Shown: positions 34,870 to 45,925, numbered from the stretch's first letter. The stretch: 64,000 nt of DNA from Schistosoma haematobium (GCF_000699445.3 NC_067195.1:82082569-82146568), one strand, 5' to 3'. A program made the numbers and translations. Notes: generated by a model not told the origin, from the sequence alone.

Positions 34870-34985
34870 ATAAACAATAAAACATCTACCTTAAGTTTGT
34901 GCTGATGATGTCGTTCAAAATAACGATGAAAGTTCCACGACCAAACCATCCAGCTCAGAGAATAAAACTTCATCAAAAACATATC
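34870..34985 (+). repeat. Fold-back element (family E) copy
   Basis: AGTTTGTGCTGATGATGTCG, a degenerate hairpin and the right arm (CCAAACCATCCAGCTCAGAG then AAACTTCATCAAAAA). The left arm is absent. Confidence 0.7.
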
Positions 34986-35269
34986 ATAGTTTATAATGAC
35001 TCTGTATCAAATTGTTAATCAGTAGAATTTGAATAAAAAATATTTGCGATTCGAGATTTTCATAGGTTGTATATGGACATACAACTATTAAATGATCAAT
35101 CGAAGTATTTTCAATGACAAATACTTTATTATATTGAACATGTCTTATCATTCAAATGAATTTAAGCACAGCTATATTACTACCTTATTTCGTATAAGAT
35201 TTCGATTGTTTTAATGATTAGCATGTTTAAATTACAATAAACAATCAAACGTTTTTGTTGTTGTTGTTG
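34986..35269. other. AT-rich DNA, no gene seen
   Basis: Contains a short TTG repeat at 35254-35270. Nothing else seen. Confidence 0.45.
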
Positions 35270-35400
35270 CGTGGAATAAATGACTTATGACTAATGCTTG
35301 AAGTGAATGATACCTGATTCGAGTCCTAAAGAAAACATCAACACTCGGTTCACAGCTAAGTTCTGTTGACTTGTTTCACTTTTAGTCATCTATTTTATGA
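35270..35400 (+). repeat. Family A (Sm-alpha-like), strongly decayed
   Basis: Remnants of the tRNA-like part (GATTCGAGTCC) and a broken hammerhead region (CTGTTGACTTGTTTCAC). Inactive. Confidence 0.4.
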
Positions 35401-35826
35401 AAAAAAATATTATGATAAAATGACCGTATCGATGTGATCTCTAGGGAACACACATAGACCAGTTAATATTGATTAAGATAATGATAAGAAAAAATAATAA
35501 TTAGCTGTCCCGTAAATTGATTTATATTTTTTTCATTATGTTAGTTTTAATATAATTTTGCTAAGATCATTATTTAGGAATCTGTTTATTTTTTTTTGTA
35601 CAATGATTTTTTTCTTGCCGTACTGTGAAATCTCTAAAAAAAAAATCAATTACCACTTGTTTATCTTTATTGTAGATATTAGTGTTGACTTGTATGATTA
35701 ATAAATAATAGTTGACATGGAGACAAAGAGTAAAATTATAGAAAAATAAATAAACCTAACATTTAAATTGATGTGTTTTAAAATTCTTCATGACAATGTA
35801 CTATCTATTCGCTAAGTAATATAGTA
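35401..35826. other. AT-rich DNA, no gene seen
   Basis: No coding potential or recognised repeat. Confidence 0.5.
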
Positions 35827-35839
35827 TAATTTGTATTGA

Positions 35840-36003
35840 GATGGTGGAGAAGATTTGTAGCTCAGATGGATGATTTTGATGGAGTTTTGTTCTCTGATCT
35901 AGATGGATAGATATCTGAAGTTTTTGCTGATGATGTCGTTCAAAAGAATGATGAAAGCTCCACGAATAAACTATTTAGCTCAGAGAATAAAACTCCATTA
36001 AAT
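35840..36003 (+). mobile_element. Fold-back element (family E), most complete copy with target duplication
   Basis: About 164 bp. The left outer arm is GATGGTGGAGAAGATTTGTAG. The inner left arm TTTTGATGGAGTTTTGTTCTC is inverted relative to the right end CAGAGAATAAAACTCCATTA. The middle holds the TCGTTC-type hairpin. Identical 13-bp direct repeats (TAATTTGTATTGA) flank it at 35827-35839 and 36004-36016. A duplication of this length fits target-primed insertion by LINE or Penelope machinery better than a cut-and-paste transposase. Confidence 0.85.
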
Positions 36004-36148
36004 TAATTTGTATTGATTTATGATACCAAATTCTTATTATGAATTGAGTCTAGTTAAATATTTATATGCTGTGACTTCATTTTATGTATATGAAAAAATC
36101 ATTAAGATTTGATAGTGTTATATCTAGAGCTTAGATTCTTAATATGCC

Positions 36149-36460
36149 GTGTATGAGCACTTGAACGTTAGAATCTTTCAAGTCGCAAATAAGAAGACGG
36201 AAGAAGACTGGAGGATGTGCTTGTTGGACAAGAATCAAAATGTACAGAAAATCATGGGTATTTATAGATATTAGCATTTGTTAAATCAACTTTATAATTT
36301 AACCTATCCGCAAAGAGGTATATTGTGCTATTGACCAGTAGTAGCATGCCACGGTGACATTCTAGAAAACTTCATTGCGTTCCGACTGGATAGAACTCTT
36401 TGGATCTTCTAGGGCCTATAGAGGCTCCTTTGTAGTTCTTGGAAGCCGTCCCAACAGATA
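36149..36460. repeat. GC-richer block, possible LTR-like repeat
   Basis: Contains AAGTCGCAAATAAGAAGACG and CATGCCACGGTGACATTCTA. Ends TGTATGAG...CCAACA could be LTR-like, but no target duplication is visible and no second copy exists here. It reads like known schistosome repetitive DNA. Confidence 0.3.
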
Positions 36461-37104
36461 GTATATTCAATAAATAGTTTCTCAATTAGTTCGATATAAT
36501 TTAATATTTCATTCAGACTATTTTATTATTATTTTTGCTGTATATTGAGATAGATTAATGAGTTATGGAAGAAGAAATCTATCAACTCTTAATTTTGTTA
36601 TGATGAAATATTTAAGGTGAATAAATTGATTCATCAATTATTTATTATATTGATTCTTGGATTTCAAAGAGATAAACTGATATATATGATCGATATGGGG
36701 ATTTGTGGAGATTATAGTATTTTCACAGTTGAATTCACTAGCTCATTTAAGTTAAATCACTATCGAAGACCTTTTTCTTAGTAGCGTTTTAGAGAAGAGC
36801 TTGTAGGGTGTATGAAAAACTAAGTGACCAGAGAGAAGTGATCATGAAATGGATATAAGTAAATGATGATTAATCTCATTTACTTCAAAATAGTATGTGA
36901 AAAAGTTATCGAATAATCAGTGAACAAATTTTTTTTATATCAATGTGGGTGTAAGAATAAAGTAACGAATTATTGTACAGTTATGCGAAGTAATTGGTTA
37001 TGGTTGGCACAAACTGAAGAATAAACGGTAGCATAATTACTAAGAGTGGTAGTAGTAGTAATACTAGAAGTGCTTACAATACACACACGTTCTCGCAGTC
37101 ACGT
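36461..37104. other. AT-rich DNA with a family B terminal fragment
   Basis: A minus-strand family B terminal segment lies at about 36695-36780 (GGGGATTTGTGGAGATTATA). The rest shows nothing recognisable. Confidence 0.45.
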
Positions 37105-37260
37105 TGCTATTGAAACCAAGGTGTTTGGAGTTTTAGTTGATATGACACTTTAGACCTAGGTTTCGTGCTAGATGACACTGACCAACAAGGTGTATTTGGA
37201 ATCGGAAAGCAACTGATGTCTTATGTCCAATTCAAAGTTACATGAGGTCACTAACGATCT
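37105..37260 (-). repeat. Family C copy, decayed ribozyme
   Basis: Minus-strand family C: CTAGGTTTCGTGCTAGATGA on plus marks the GAAA side of the hammerhead. The CTGANGA core is lost (TTGGTCA). Confidence 0.55.
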
Positions 37261-37640
37261 TAGCAATTTATTGTTAATGCCTTTGAATGTCACTATGTTT
37301 ATGGTCGCTCACTAGTGAACGCCAGTAACGTTATACATGATCTTTAGTCTTTGGATTCAAAACCAAAGCATAGATTCGAAGTTTTTTAATTTAAGTGAAA
37401 TCTCAAATTGAAACAATCATTGTTTTATAATAATTTTTAATTGTGTCTTAGTTGAACTCCTAAATAGCGGATTATTTTATCATAAAATTCCGGGCAATCA
37501 TATCATACTACATAACTCATTCCTGTCTATCCAATTACGAGTTCCAACTTATTCACAGGATACACTATGTTTTACAATAATACTTTTGTGAAAATAGAAG
37601 TTTACCGTAAATTTCGCCTACAGATTATTCACTTATAATA
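37261..37640. other. AT-rich DNA, no gene seen
   Basis: Nothing recognised. Confidence 0.4.
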
Positions 37641-37649
37641 AATCTAATG

Positions 37650-37745
37650 ATTGTGACTAGTAGTGGAATCCAAAAAATTTGATTCGCACTGTTCGAGTAC
37701 TTGTCATTTATTTACTTAGCCATAAAGTTCAGACCAGTATGAACT
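37650..37745 (-). repeat. Family A (Sm-alpha-like), decayed fragment
   Basis: GACTAGTAGTGGAATCCAAA on plus is the stem I side of a family A hammerhead. The core is degraded. Confidence 0.4.
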
Positions 37746-37789
37746 TATTCAACAGATATAGTATTATTTGTAAAGATTAGTATATTCCT

Positions 37790-38350
37790 TTTATCAGTGA
37801 AATTCATTAATCGATCTAGTCAACTTCTGTAATACCAGCATATGCACATTCTAAATGTGCATTGCTGAAAAGTTCCGCACTAAAACAAAACAGATGTGTT
37901 CAGTGTTGCCTGATTTTCAGTGGTCATCGAACTAGAGTAAATTGTGATGCAAATCGTGAACATTTTACAGTCGCTACTAAACTTCTATACTAATAATAAT
38001 CTTGCCCTCATTACTGGCTAACTTTTATAGACGATTCCAGGAGTTCTAATCCGATTCAATGATCAGAGGATGTCAACCATATCAGATATAACACACTTAT
38101 CCAGTTATCCATTGCAGCCAATTAGAGATGATCACGCGATATCGTGAACCGATTAAAGTTGAAAATATACACCATTAAATTCTGGCTTATTTGTCTAAAA
38201 TTAAATAATCTCATACGAGACAGATGGTTCTGGATTTGATCTCTTGTGGTAAGCTTCTCACTACTCAGAAGTCTCATGCTACGATGAAACAGTTGCTCAG
38301 TATCTCCTGGTTTTTAACAGTTGTCAAGCTAAGATCAGTCAGTGATGAAA
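37790..38350 (+). repeat. Two decayed family B copies in tandem
   Basis: The first has hammerhead-position sequence TGCATTGCTGAAAAGTTCCG (about 37859) and a terminal remnant. The second (38035-38350) runs from the body through a tRNA-like remnant and CTACTCAGAAGTCTCATGCT to the terminal segment. Neither ribozyme core is intact. Confidence 0.5.
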
Positions 38351-39374
38351 ATTATAAGAATATGTATAATCCTATTGTTGATAATGTTCATAACTTCACT
38401 GAATTAGTCTCTCTGTTACAACTGTATACATTCTTAGTAGATGCCATGATATTACGTATAATTTAAAACTATTTCCCATGTAAAAACGAATTAACTTTAT
38501 TTTTCTAAAGTTAAAAGATAAATCTCTTTCTGTCTTCTCTACAAAAAAAGACTAATTTTGCATAAATTATTCAAAAGAAAAAAAGTTATAACATGAAGGT
38601 GAATAGTTCATCTGTGATAACAACAACAACAACAATACACCAATCCAATTACATATCATCACAAGTTAACAAGTAAATACATAGATTTTCTATTGAATAC
38701 AAAAGAAATAATTGTAATGATAAACTGTTTAACTGACTGATGGATTGATAAATATTCACACTATAGTTAGTACCAATAATAATAATAATAACTGGTATAC
38801 TTTTGCTTTCCGGAAACGAGAAACAACACCCTTGGTTTTATCACCTTTTTTTGAAAAAACAATTTTCTTTACTGACCTGATTATTGAATTTTGAATTGAA
38901 ATAGTTCTTTTATTTCTCTTGATTTTTTTCCATCTAAGTTTAACTGTTACAAATTCAATGTTAAATTTAGAATTGGTATGTTTTAAACAAAGGAATAAAT
39001 GATAATAAGTGTTTTAATCTATATTCATTTGTTACTATGAGGTGATATTTATGTATTGTGTTATTATTATTTTCTTTTTAATAGTAATATATATCAAATT
39101 GAACATAGAAGTGGCATATATATATAGTGTTCTCGTCTTTTTGTGTACATTATCGTTTTAATTAATAGGTAAACAGAGTTACAAAATCAGAATGGACAGA
39201 TAGGGTGGAGTGAAATATGATCTATATCTATTTAATTATTTGTTATTAATAAAATATTTTTTATATGGGTGTATACCATTTATTTAGTTTCTTTTTTTCA
39301 AAAAGTGATTTATGTTAAAAGTACAATTATGTATGTACACAATCATGTTAATATATGTATGTAGTTTTTATTTC
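38351..39374. other. AT-rich DNA, no gene seen
   Basis: Contains CAA repeats near 38620-38635 and (AAT)n at 38775-38792. No coding sequence seen. Confidence 0.5.
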
Positions 39375-39605
39375 ACCAGTGTGGTCCAGTGTTTAAGCGC
39401 TCACACGCGCGACTGATAGGTTCTGGGTTCGAATCTCGCGAGGCCAGATTGTGGATGCGCACTGCTAAGGAGTCCCACAATAAGACGAAACGGCCGTCCA
39501 GTGCTTCCAGGTTTTTCATGTTGCTCTAGCTTCCATTGGCTCATGATCTCAATCATTGAAATTACTATAATATCTACAAAAAACCTTCCGGATATTATAT
39601 AGTTG
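39375..39605 (+). repeat. Family B copy, single-base ribozyme loss
   Basis: tRNA-like region with B-box GGGTTCGAATCTC near 39424, hammerhead region and full terminal segment. The hammerhead has perfect stem I (GCACTG/CAGTGC), GAAA and stem III ACGG/CCGT, but the core is CTAAGGA (G5 to A), which should abolish cleavage. Confidence 0.75.
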
Positions 39606-39639
39606 TTGTTTAGTTAGTGGTTTGGCTTCTATGTCAGTC

Positions 39640-40357
39640 AGTCAGTAACAACGTAGAACTTCGTACGTACGTACATCAGTTCGAGTTGTCATGCCACATT
39701 AGCACAGAGATGCAGTTGTCGATTCAAATCCCGTAGTGGTAGAGGTAGTAAGAGTATAAGCAGTAGTCGAAAACACTAAGGTTCGAAGATGTTATTCAAG
39801 GAGTATAATCCAGTGAAATAAATTTGGGAAGAGAAAAAACAAGACAAGGAGGAGTCAGGGGATTAGAATTTGGGAGAACACAAAGAGTGGATGCACCTGC
39901 GCCATTGCAAACGATTTTGAGCCATATCATTCAGGGTTTCTAACCATCGGTTGCTATCATCTCGCGGTCCCCAACCAGGTAGTCTACACCTACCAACATG
40001 GCTCAGTCCACTTGTCAGTGACTTCATAGAGTTGTGCCATGTTTTGGTCTGGCCGCCCCTAGCTTCCTTCCAGCCTACTCTTACACCACTGAACATCTCA
40101 CGTCGAGGCAGTTGGTGGTTGGGCATACGTAACACGTGTCCCAGCCATCTCAACTGATGAAGTTTCACTACTTCATCAATGGACTTGCCATCCTTACCTA
40201 GTGCCCGTTTCCTAACAACTGCGTTACTTACTCGGTGTTCCCGGGATATACGAGCAATGTTTCGAAGACACCTATGATCAAATACTAGTAACGTACGAAT
40301 ATCATCTACTCTTACTAGCCATGTTTCACTGCCATAAACATGGCTTCTATGTGAATA
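39640..40357 (-). pseudogene. RTE-like retrotransposon C-terminus and 3' UTR
   Basis: On minus, an uninterrupted frame from 40357 to the stop at 39863 encodes the last ~165 residues of a non-LTR retrotransposon polyprotein. It includes HVYGSETWLVRVDDIR, FDHRCLRNIARISREHRVSN, KDGKSIDEVVKLHQLRWLGH, RLPGWGPRDDSNRWLETLND and an end RRCIHSLCSPKF. This region lies C-terminal to the reverse transcriptase domain, and its function is poorly defined. The 3' UTR (39862-39640) ends with CAGTCAGTCAGT on plus, the same tail as at 21.2 and 63.3 kb. The copy is 5'-truncated before the catalytic domains, so it is non-functional, but the surviving frame has no stop and is probably the youngest copy of this element here. 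Confidence 0.85.
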
Positions 40358-41359
40358 TTATGGAAATGGATAAATGTGGTTGCATATTAATTTTGATAGG
40401 ATAACTTGAAAAAGATGTTACATTTTATTTACAAGTAGAAAATTTATTAACGTCCAAATGCATATTGTTTTTATTTTGTCAAATGAAATATAATCACATG
40501 AGATGACAAAATTTAGTAATAATGATAATGTTAATCTATACTGGTTAATTTTAAGTAGTTCTTTTGGAAACTATTCAATATACATAGGCATTCATTTGGA
40601 ATCCAATTGAAGTATTCTGATTTCAGATATTAGTATTTTCCGTTAAATAGTGGTTATTACGATCATATATTTGCTCAAGTTGATGAAAGTCTAAGGGAAG
40701 ATAGATGATGTTCAGGTATATCCTCAATTTCAATTTTCTCTAGAATAGTACTTAGACAATAAACTATTGAAAATGGATATGAAACTATATGTACTATTAT
40801 ATATGACTTGTATTAAATAATTGTTTGAATAAAGAATAATACACCTACTGAGATAGAAACAATTCTACTATAAAATGATTCGAATGAATTTCGCCAATCA
40901 ATTTTCTCCTCAATACATTTAAACACTTTAAAGCCATGAAATTTACATTGAATATTTAATGAACCACTTAATAGTTGTAACTATCTTTTATTGTATAAAG
41001 CAATTTGGAAAATGTTTGCATATTTGAAAGATTTTTATGAACCTAAAAGTTGGAAATGCTTAATGAAGTACTGTTGTTAAGATAATTTTGAGTTTTGAAT
41101 TTAAATACCACATATTTTGTTTTGTAACAATTGAATATTGTGGCAACGTTTATTTCAAATTCTAGATGTACACTATTAAATTGTCTCACTTTAAGTAATA
41201 AAAAGCGTTATATCCCGATGAGAATTATGAATGGAAACTCTTGAGAACTATTTATAGATCAATACGATACAAATATTTTTATTACATAATTCTTAAGTGG
41301 TTAAACTATGCATATTCATGTTCCTTTTATTATAAGCTTTATTTTAACACATAGACTAT
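40358..41359. other. AT-rich DNA, no gene seen
   Basis: No coding potential or recognised repeat. Confidence 0.5.
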
Positions 41360-41660
41360 TTTTATACGATTTACCGTTCTTGACTTCTGCCCAATCTATT
41401 AATTGCAGTCTCCCGCATTCACAGACACTTTTGGCTAGATCTTGTACAAAAGTTAATTTCTATTTAGTGGTAAGATGTGGTCTGTTCGGCTTATATATAA
41501 ACACAGTATGTTTGGAATACATGATTCGTATTGCAGAGGCTGAGATTGGTGCTCTGGACTCAACAGTCAGGGCTAAGAAGGAAGAAGGACCGATAAGAAC
41601 TGTAGAATGCTCGTACAGGTTTACGCGTCATTGGTCCGATCGATAAATCACTGTTCTTTA
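41360..41660 (+). repeat. GC-richer block with open frame, probable repeat
   Basis: A frame at 41308-41646 encodes 112 residues with a C-terminal RIAEAEIGALDSTVRAKKEE segment. No domain recognised. The sequence around GTGGTCTGTTCGGCTTATAT looks like schistosome repetitive DNA, possibly LTR-derived. A host exon cannot be excluded, since a polypyrimidine tract is weak and no clear donor was found. Confidence 0.25.
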
Positions 41661-41994
41661 ATTGGCGTTATATATTAATAGGGCACAAGGCTACAAGTTA
41701 TAAAAAAAACTACACTTGTATTACTGAATACAACTAGTTAACTCAGACATATAATTATCGAAACAACAGATTACTGTTGAAATTTTGATTTATTCTGACA
41801 GATAGTTTGAAATATCTGTTAGAATGTAGTAGAACATGATCTAAAATGAAAGAAAATTACTATATCCAAAGAATAAAATTCCCTATCTTATAATCCAAAT
41901 TGATAAAAAAACATTCAGAAAATAATTTTGTCTATGAAAGAATAAAACAAAGGTATATGTTCACTTGATGTTGTTTTACTTGTAAGTTCTCATT
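41661..41994. other. AT-rich DNA, no gene seen
   Basis: Nothing recognised. Confidence 0.45.
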
Positions 41995-42280
41995 GTTACT
42001 TAGGACTGCAACTGATCAGTCTCATGTTGGCATCCTGTGCGGATTGCCTCGATAAAGCCCTAAGTAAAATAACACCAAGTGAATTTAAACTTCACCCTAT
42101 TACACAAGTAGGTGGCTCTCAGGACTCAGTAGCTAAGTGGATATCGCGATGGTATTTGAACCGAGTCCTGGAGTGAACACGAACTTTGGGATGCAGGTAC
42201 ATCAAGCTGACGAGTCCCAAATAGAACGAAACGCGCGTCCTGGATTCCACTACTAGCCACTATCCATCTTTGCTTAAAAA
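41995..42280 (+). repeat. Family A (Sm-alpha-like) near-complete plus copy
   Basis: Plus-strand unit containing CATCCTGTGCGGATTGCCTC, a tRNA-like part (ATTTGAACCGAGTCCTGGAG), the hammerhead, and the terminal CCACTACTAGCCACTATCCA. This is the best single copy of family A in the window. Confidence 0.8.
42195..42252 (+). ncRNA. Hammerhead ribozyme, family A
   Basis: Core CTGACGA at 42207-42213. Stem II GTCC/GAAC has one C-A mismatch. GAAA starts at 42228. Stem III ACGC/GCGT is palindromic. The GTC cleavage triplet ends at 42239. Stem I ATCAAG/CTGGAT has one mismatch. All invariant core bases are kept. It matches the published schistosome hammerhead layout. Confidence 0.65.
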
Positions 42281-42794
42281 GGTTTATATTATGACATTGT
42301 ATGTCGATGAGCTGATTTCATTGAAAAGCATAATCATGATGTATGTAGATTGAAGAAGGGAATTTTAACTAATTAAAAAATTGAAAAATATCTAAAAAGT
42401 TGGGTAGAATTTAAATTATAGTCATATATTATAAAATGTCAGAGAATATAAAGGATGGCAAACAATCCTTACATAGTGAGTGATTAATTCCTAGAGTCCA
42501 ACATTATTTCATCTAGCTTTTAATGTTGATCAATTTATACCAAATAGATTACAAATGAAATTACTAGTGTAAAATCTAGGTGTGTGTTTTCTTTTCTGTT
42601 CTCATGTCAAATAATTGGAAACAGTCATCAGGCGACTCTTTGTCTACGTTTCATATTAATCGACAATGATCAGTAAAATATATCTGTCGTTTTAAATTGA
42701 CTTTCACTAATCATAAAATTTGGACGCATCTCACTTAGTATTCAAGTTGAATTAGGTTTATACAAAATAGTATGAAAATCATGAGATATAATTT
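42281..42794. other. AT-rich DNA, no gene seen
   Basis: Nothing recognised. Confidence 0.45.
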
Positions 42795-42796
42795 AA

Positions 42797-42800
<4 letters not shown>

Positions 42801-42854
<54 letters not shown>
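42801..42854. repeat. (AT)n microsatellite
   Basis: About 27 uninterrupted TA units. Confidence 0.97.
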
Positions 42855-42855
<1 letters not shown>

Positions 42856-43427
42856 GGTATTTCCAATATCCGGTTGACTATTATTCATTTATTTACAAAG
42901 ACTATAACCATTGACTAACTGACGAAATTATCTGTTCAAATCAATCTATTTTCATTTATCATTATCCATAGAGTATCAAAAAAACAAAACAAATAACAGT
43001 CAACATACAAATGAATATAATAGTAGTATTGATATGATAGTTATATAAAATAATTAATCAACTATTTTCATTCATTCATTCATTCATAGTTACTTCCTAT
43101 TTCTTTCATTTCATTCTTTATTATATGACTAAAAAAATTATTTATTATTCATTCATAATTTAGATTTACTCAATTCTCATACGTTTACAATAGGCATTCA
43201 TATTGTTGGTTACTTTTTCTTAATGTCTGTTATGAAATCTAAAAACAGACAAACAAACAAGCAAACAATCTGGACATTTTTTCAAAAATAAATAATTTCC
43301 TGAATCCCATGAAGATTTTATTAAGCCAAACGAAAAAAAAAACAAAAAAAAGAGAAAACGGATCATAAATAATGATCAACATAATAATACGCAATAAATA
43401 AATAAACAATTTCCTGAAAAGAAAAAT
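42855..43427. other. AT-rich DNA, short tetranucleotide tract
   Basis: A (CATT)n tract at 43067-43087 and A-rich tracts near 43330-43355. No gene. Confidence 0.5.
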
Positions 43428-43440
43428 AATCATGTTTTTT

Positions 43441-43537
43441 GGTGGAGTTTTGTTCCCTGAGCTGGATGGTTTGGTCAGAGAACAAAAACTCCACCAAAAT
43501 CATCCACCTGAGCTACAAATTTTCTCTACCATCTCAA
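43441..43537 (-). mobile_element. Fold-back element (family E), short copy with target duplication
   Basis: A 97-bp insertion relative to its flanks. GGTGGAGTTTTGTTCCCTGA is inverted against CAGAGAACAAAAACTCCACC a few bases later, followed by the outer arm (CCACCTGAGCTACAAATTTT). Perfect 13-bp direct repeats AATCATGTTTTTT flank it at 43428-43440 and 43538-43550. It is an internally deleted, inverted-orientation relative of the 35.84-kb copy. Confidence 0.85.
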
Positions 43538-43550
43538 AATCATGTTTTTT

Positions 43551-44784
43551 TCTTAATAAAAAAATGTACTGTGAAATGCAAATTAATATACAATTATATT
43601 AGTCTTTTTCAATCCCCTATTATGGTTAGACCTATACCTTCATCATTATTGACTGATTTTTTTAAAAAATATTTCTGAAATGATGTAAGATGTAAAATAC
43701 TTTTAATGTTATTATTAGTTTATAAGGTTATTGTCCGATAGAACTTCATTGATAAAGGTTTAATTTGTTAAAGAGAACATGAATGAAGATTGATGCAGAA
43801 TAATATGAATTCTATTCTGTTTCATTAGGTTCTCATCAGTGGCTTACAATATTGTGAAATCAACGTTCTTGCAGATATTGATATACTTATATATACGAAG
43901 GTAATTAAAGATGAATATGTGTATTATAATGAGGTGAAGGTTTCAATATAGTTAATAAGACCATAAAAAGTTTTGTTTCGGATAAATAAAGCTTGAGAAG
44001 GAAAGTTCCAGAACATTCAAATAGTGATTAGTAATAGAAGCGGTAGTTCCTAGATAGTTTCAAGCTATGTGTATACATCTTTTCAATGCTATTGTTCTTA
44101 TTTCAAGCATTTTACATGACTGAAATTATTTAGTTTGGCTTACTATTCATAGGCTTTTTTTCCAGAGTGTACACAACTTTGTGTTGGCTTTCATATACAT
44201 TAGTTTAACAGGTGATACATTAACTTACAGTATTATTCATTCGAGAAACCGATTTATGGGACTACTAACGTAAAATTATATCATTGTTATATCACACTAT
44301 TGGACATTATTTGACGTTTATTCAAATAGAACATTATCTCACATTCAAATAATATACTAGTTTTTAAACCTCTGTGATCACATTTTATATTATTCATATT
44401 ATAATAATTCTTATCCAAAGATCTAGTTTTCATGGTGCAAATTACACAATACTTTCACACAAAAAATTTGAACTTATTGTCTATTTTTGTCAGTTTCCAA
44501 ATAGTCCAATTAACAAATTCGATTTAATAATTCAATATACATCAGATTTTATTTTACCAGTTAGCTTGTAATATTTGAAAATCTTTTAATGAATAATAAA
44601 CAAATTAAATCTATTGTAACTTAACAGTTTAGTGCATAACAATATGACTTTTAACATGTAAGAATTACGTTGAAATTTTGATGAGAACACCTACAGTACT
44701 GGAATGTAAGTGGACCCAGCTGAATAGCAAAATGATAAGTATTCTATATTCTAATATTAGCAACTAATGTGAACAATAATAATA
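43551..44784. other. AT-rich DNA, no gene seen
   Basis: No coding potential or recognised repeat in this 1.2 kb. Confidence 0.5.
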
Positions 44785-45270
44785 TGCTACTTAGTCACTT
44801 ACGCTTGTTAACCCTCAAGGAGGAGCATGAGCCGTTCATCAACATTCTCCATTCATCTCTGTCCTGGACGATCCTTTCGATTTGTTCCCGGTTACTACTT
44901 CTTCTCTCGATGTCTGTTTCCAGTTCTCAGAGTAGTGTGTTCCTTGGTCTCCCTTTTTTCCGCTTCCCTTCACGATTCCAAGATAGAACTTGCCTCATGA
45001 TGCAGTTGGATGATTTACTCAATGTCCTATCCACTTCCAACGTCTTTCTCTAATTTCCTCTTCAGATGGAAGCTGGTTTGTTTCCTCCCATGGTATTCGG
45101 TCAACGGATATTGAGTATCTTGAAAAGACAGTTATTTATGAATGCTTGTACACTTCCGATTATGAATGTATTAGTTCTCAAAGTTTCCACTCCATACAAC
45201 AGAACTATCTTGATGTTCGTATTGGAGATTCTGACTGATGTTGAATGACAGTTGTTTTGAGTTGCATATG
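44785..45270 (-). pseudogene. SR2/RTE-like reverse transcriptase C-terminus, decayed
   Basis: On minus, broken frames align with the 50.2-51.2-kb copy: SVRISNTNIKIVLLYGVETL, then [14 protein letters not shown], a [20 protein letters not shown] segment and RDEWRMLMNGSCSSLRVNKR, before a tail like ...GCGTAAGTGACTAAG. Several stops and frameshifts make it non-functional. It lies about 300 bp upstream of the innexin exon in opposite orientation. Confidence 0.75.
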
Positions 45271-45309
45271 TTCTTCAACTTTCCCGGACTGAACACTGTC
45301 TCTGTGGTT

Positions 45310-45370
45310 CAGGTATGTCCAGTGCATACAGGGTTCCACCGTTAGCCACCATCCAGCTCTAGTCAAAATC
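45310..45370 (+). repeat. Family A stem I-side fragment
   Basis: GGGTTCCACCGTTAGCCACC matches the segment after the cleavage site of family A (GGATTCCACT...TAGCCACTATCC). The hammerhead core is gone. Confidence 0.4.
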
Positions 45371-45577
45371 TGTTATATTTTATACGCCTCAGATTTGAAT
45401 ATATTAGCGAACTGTTTCGGTAAGTTATTTGTGTTCTTATGTATTATTAGTTAGTCAAAGAATAACTTTCACTAGTATATATATATTTTTCACATGAATG
45501 AGTTCCGATAATAAACGTTAAAGTTTTGCTTTTAGTATAAAATAAACCGTATTTTCTATTTCATTTTCTCCCAACAG

Positions 45578-45925
45578 GTGATCATCGTAGATCCGGAGGG
45601 CACGATTATCGTCGTCACACATCTGGACATATACATTCATCTGATTCACATCCACGTACATTTAGCGGAGGTGCAACACATAGTGAAGTTGGTGAAGGCG
45701 GTGTAGGCGGTCTTGTTGGTGATAGTCACGGTGGTCATTCATTCGGTGGTCACGAACAAGGCGGAGTAATGGATGCTACATTCATCTGGAAATTAACTAA
45801 GCTTGGAAGAATTGGATCATCACGGCTACGATTTGATGATGATTTTGCTGATAGACTTAACTATCAGTATACTGGGGTATTGATGTTTCTTTTCATTGGT
45901 CTTATTGGGATTCGACAATATGTTG
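45578..45925 (+). CDS. Innexin exon (partial gene): N-terminus and first membrane segment
   Basis: Innexins form gap-junction channels and hemichannels in the plasma membrane of invertebrate cells. This 348-bp exon follows a pyrimidine-rich acceptor (TTTTCTCCCAACAG) and ends at a consensus donor (GTTG/GTAAGT). It is phase 1 at both ends, so its first codon is completed from an upstream exon. Residues 1-64 are Gly/His/Ser-rich (for example SHGGHSFGGHEQGG). Met65 opens the usual innexin start, MDATFIWKLTKLGRIGSSRL, then RFDDDFADRLNYQYTGVLM, a hydrophobic first membrane helix and IRQYV(G), matching the family's N-terminal domain and early TM1. The next exon should carry KPIQCW and the rest of the protein, but it is not in the window. 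The long pre-Met extension is unusual: innexins normally start near this Met, which could be an alternative start. Which innexin paralogue this is cannot be told. Confidence 0.92.

Noticed and set aside
34890..34950. Fold-back family E contains CTGATGA, a hairpin and GAAA, resembling a hammerhead
   Set aside because: The base pair next to the core fails (unpaired TG and T flank the stem II helix), and no stem I partner exists for the sequence before CTGATGA, so the three-stem fold cannot form.
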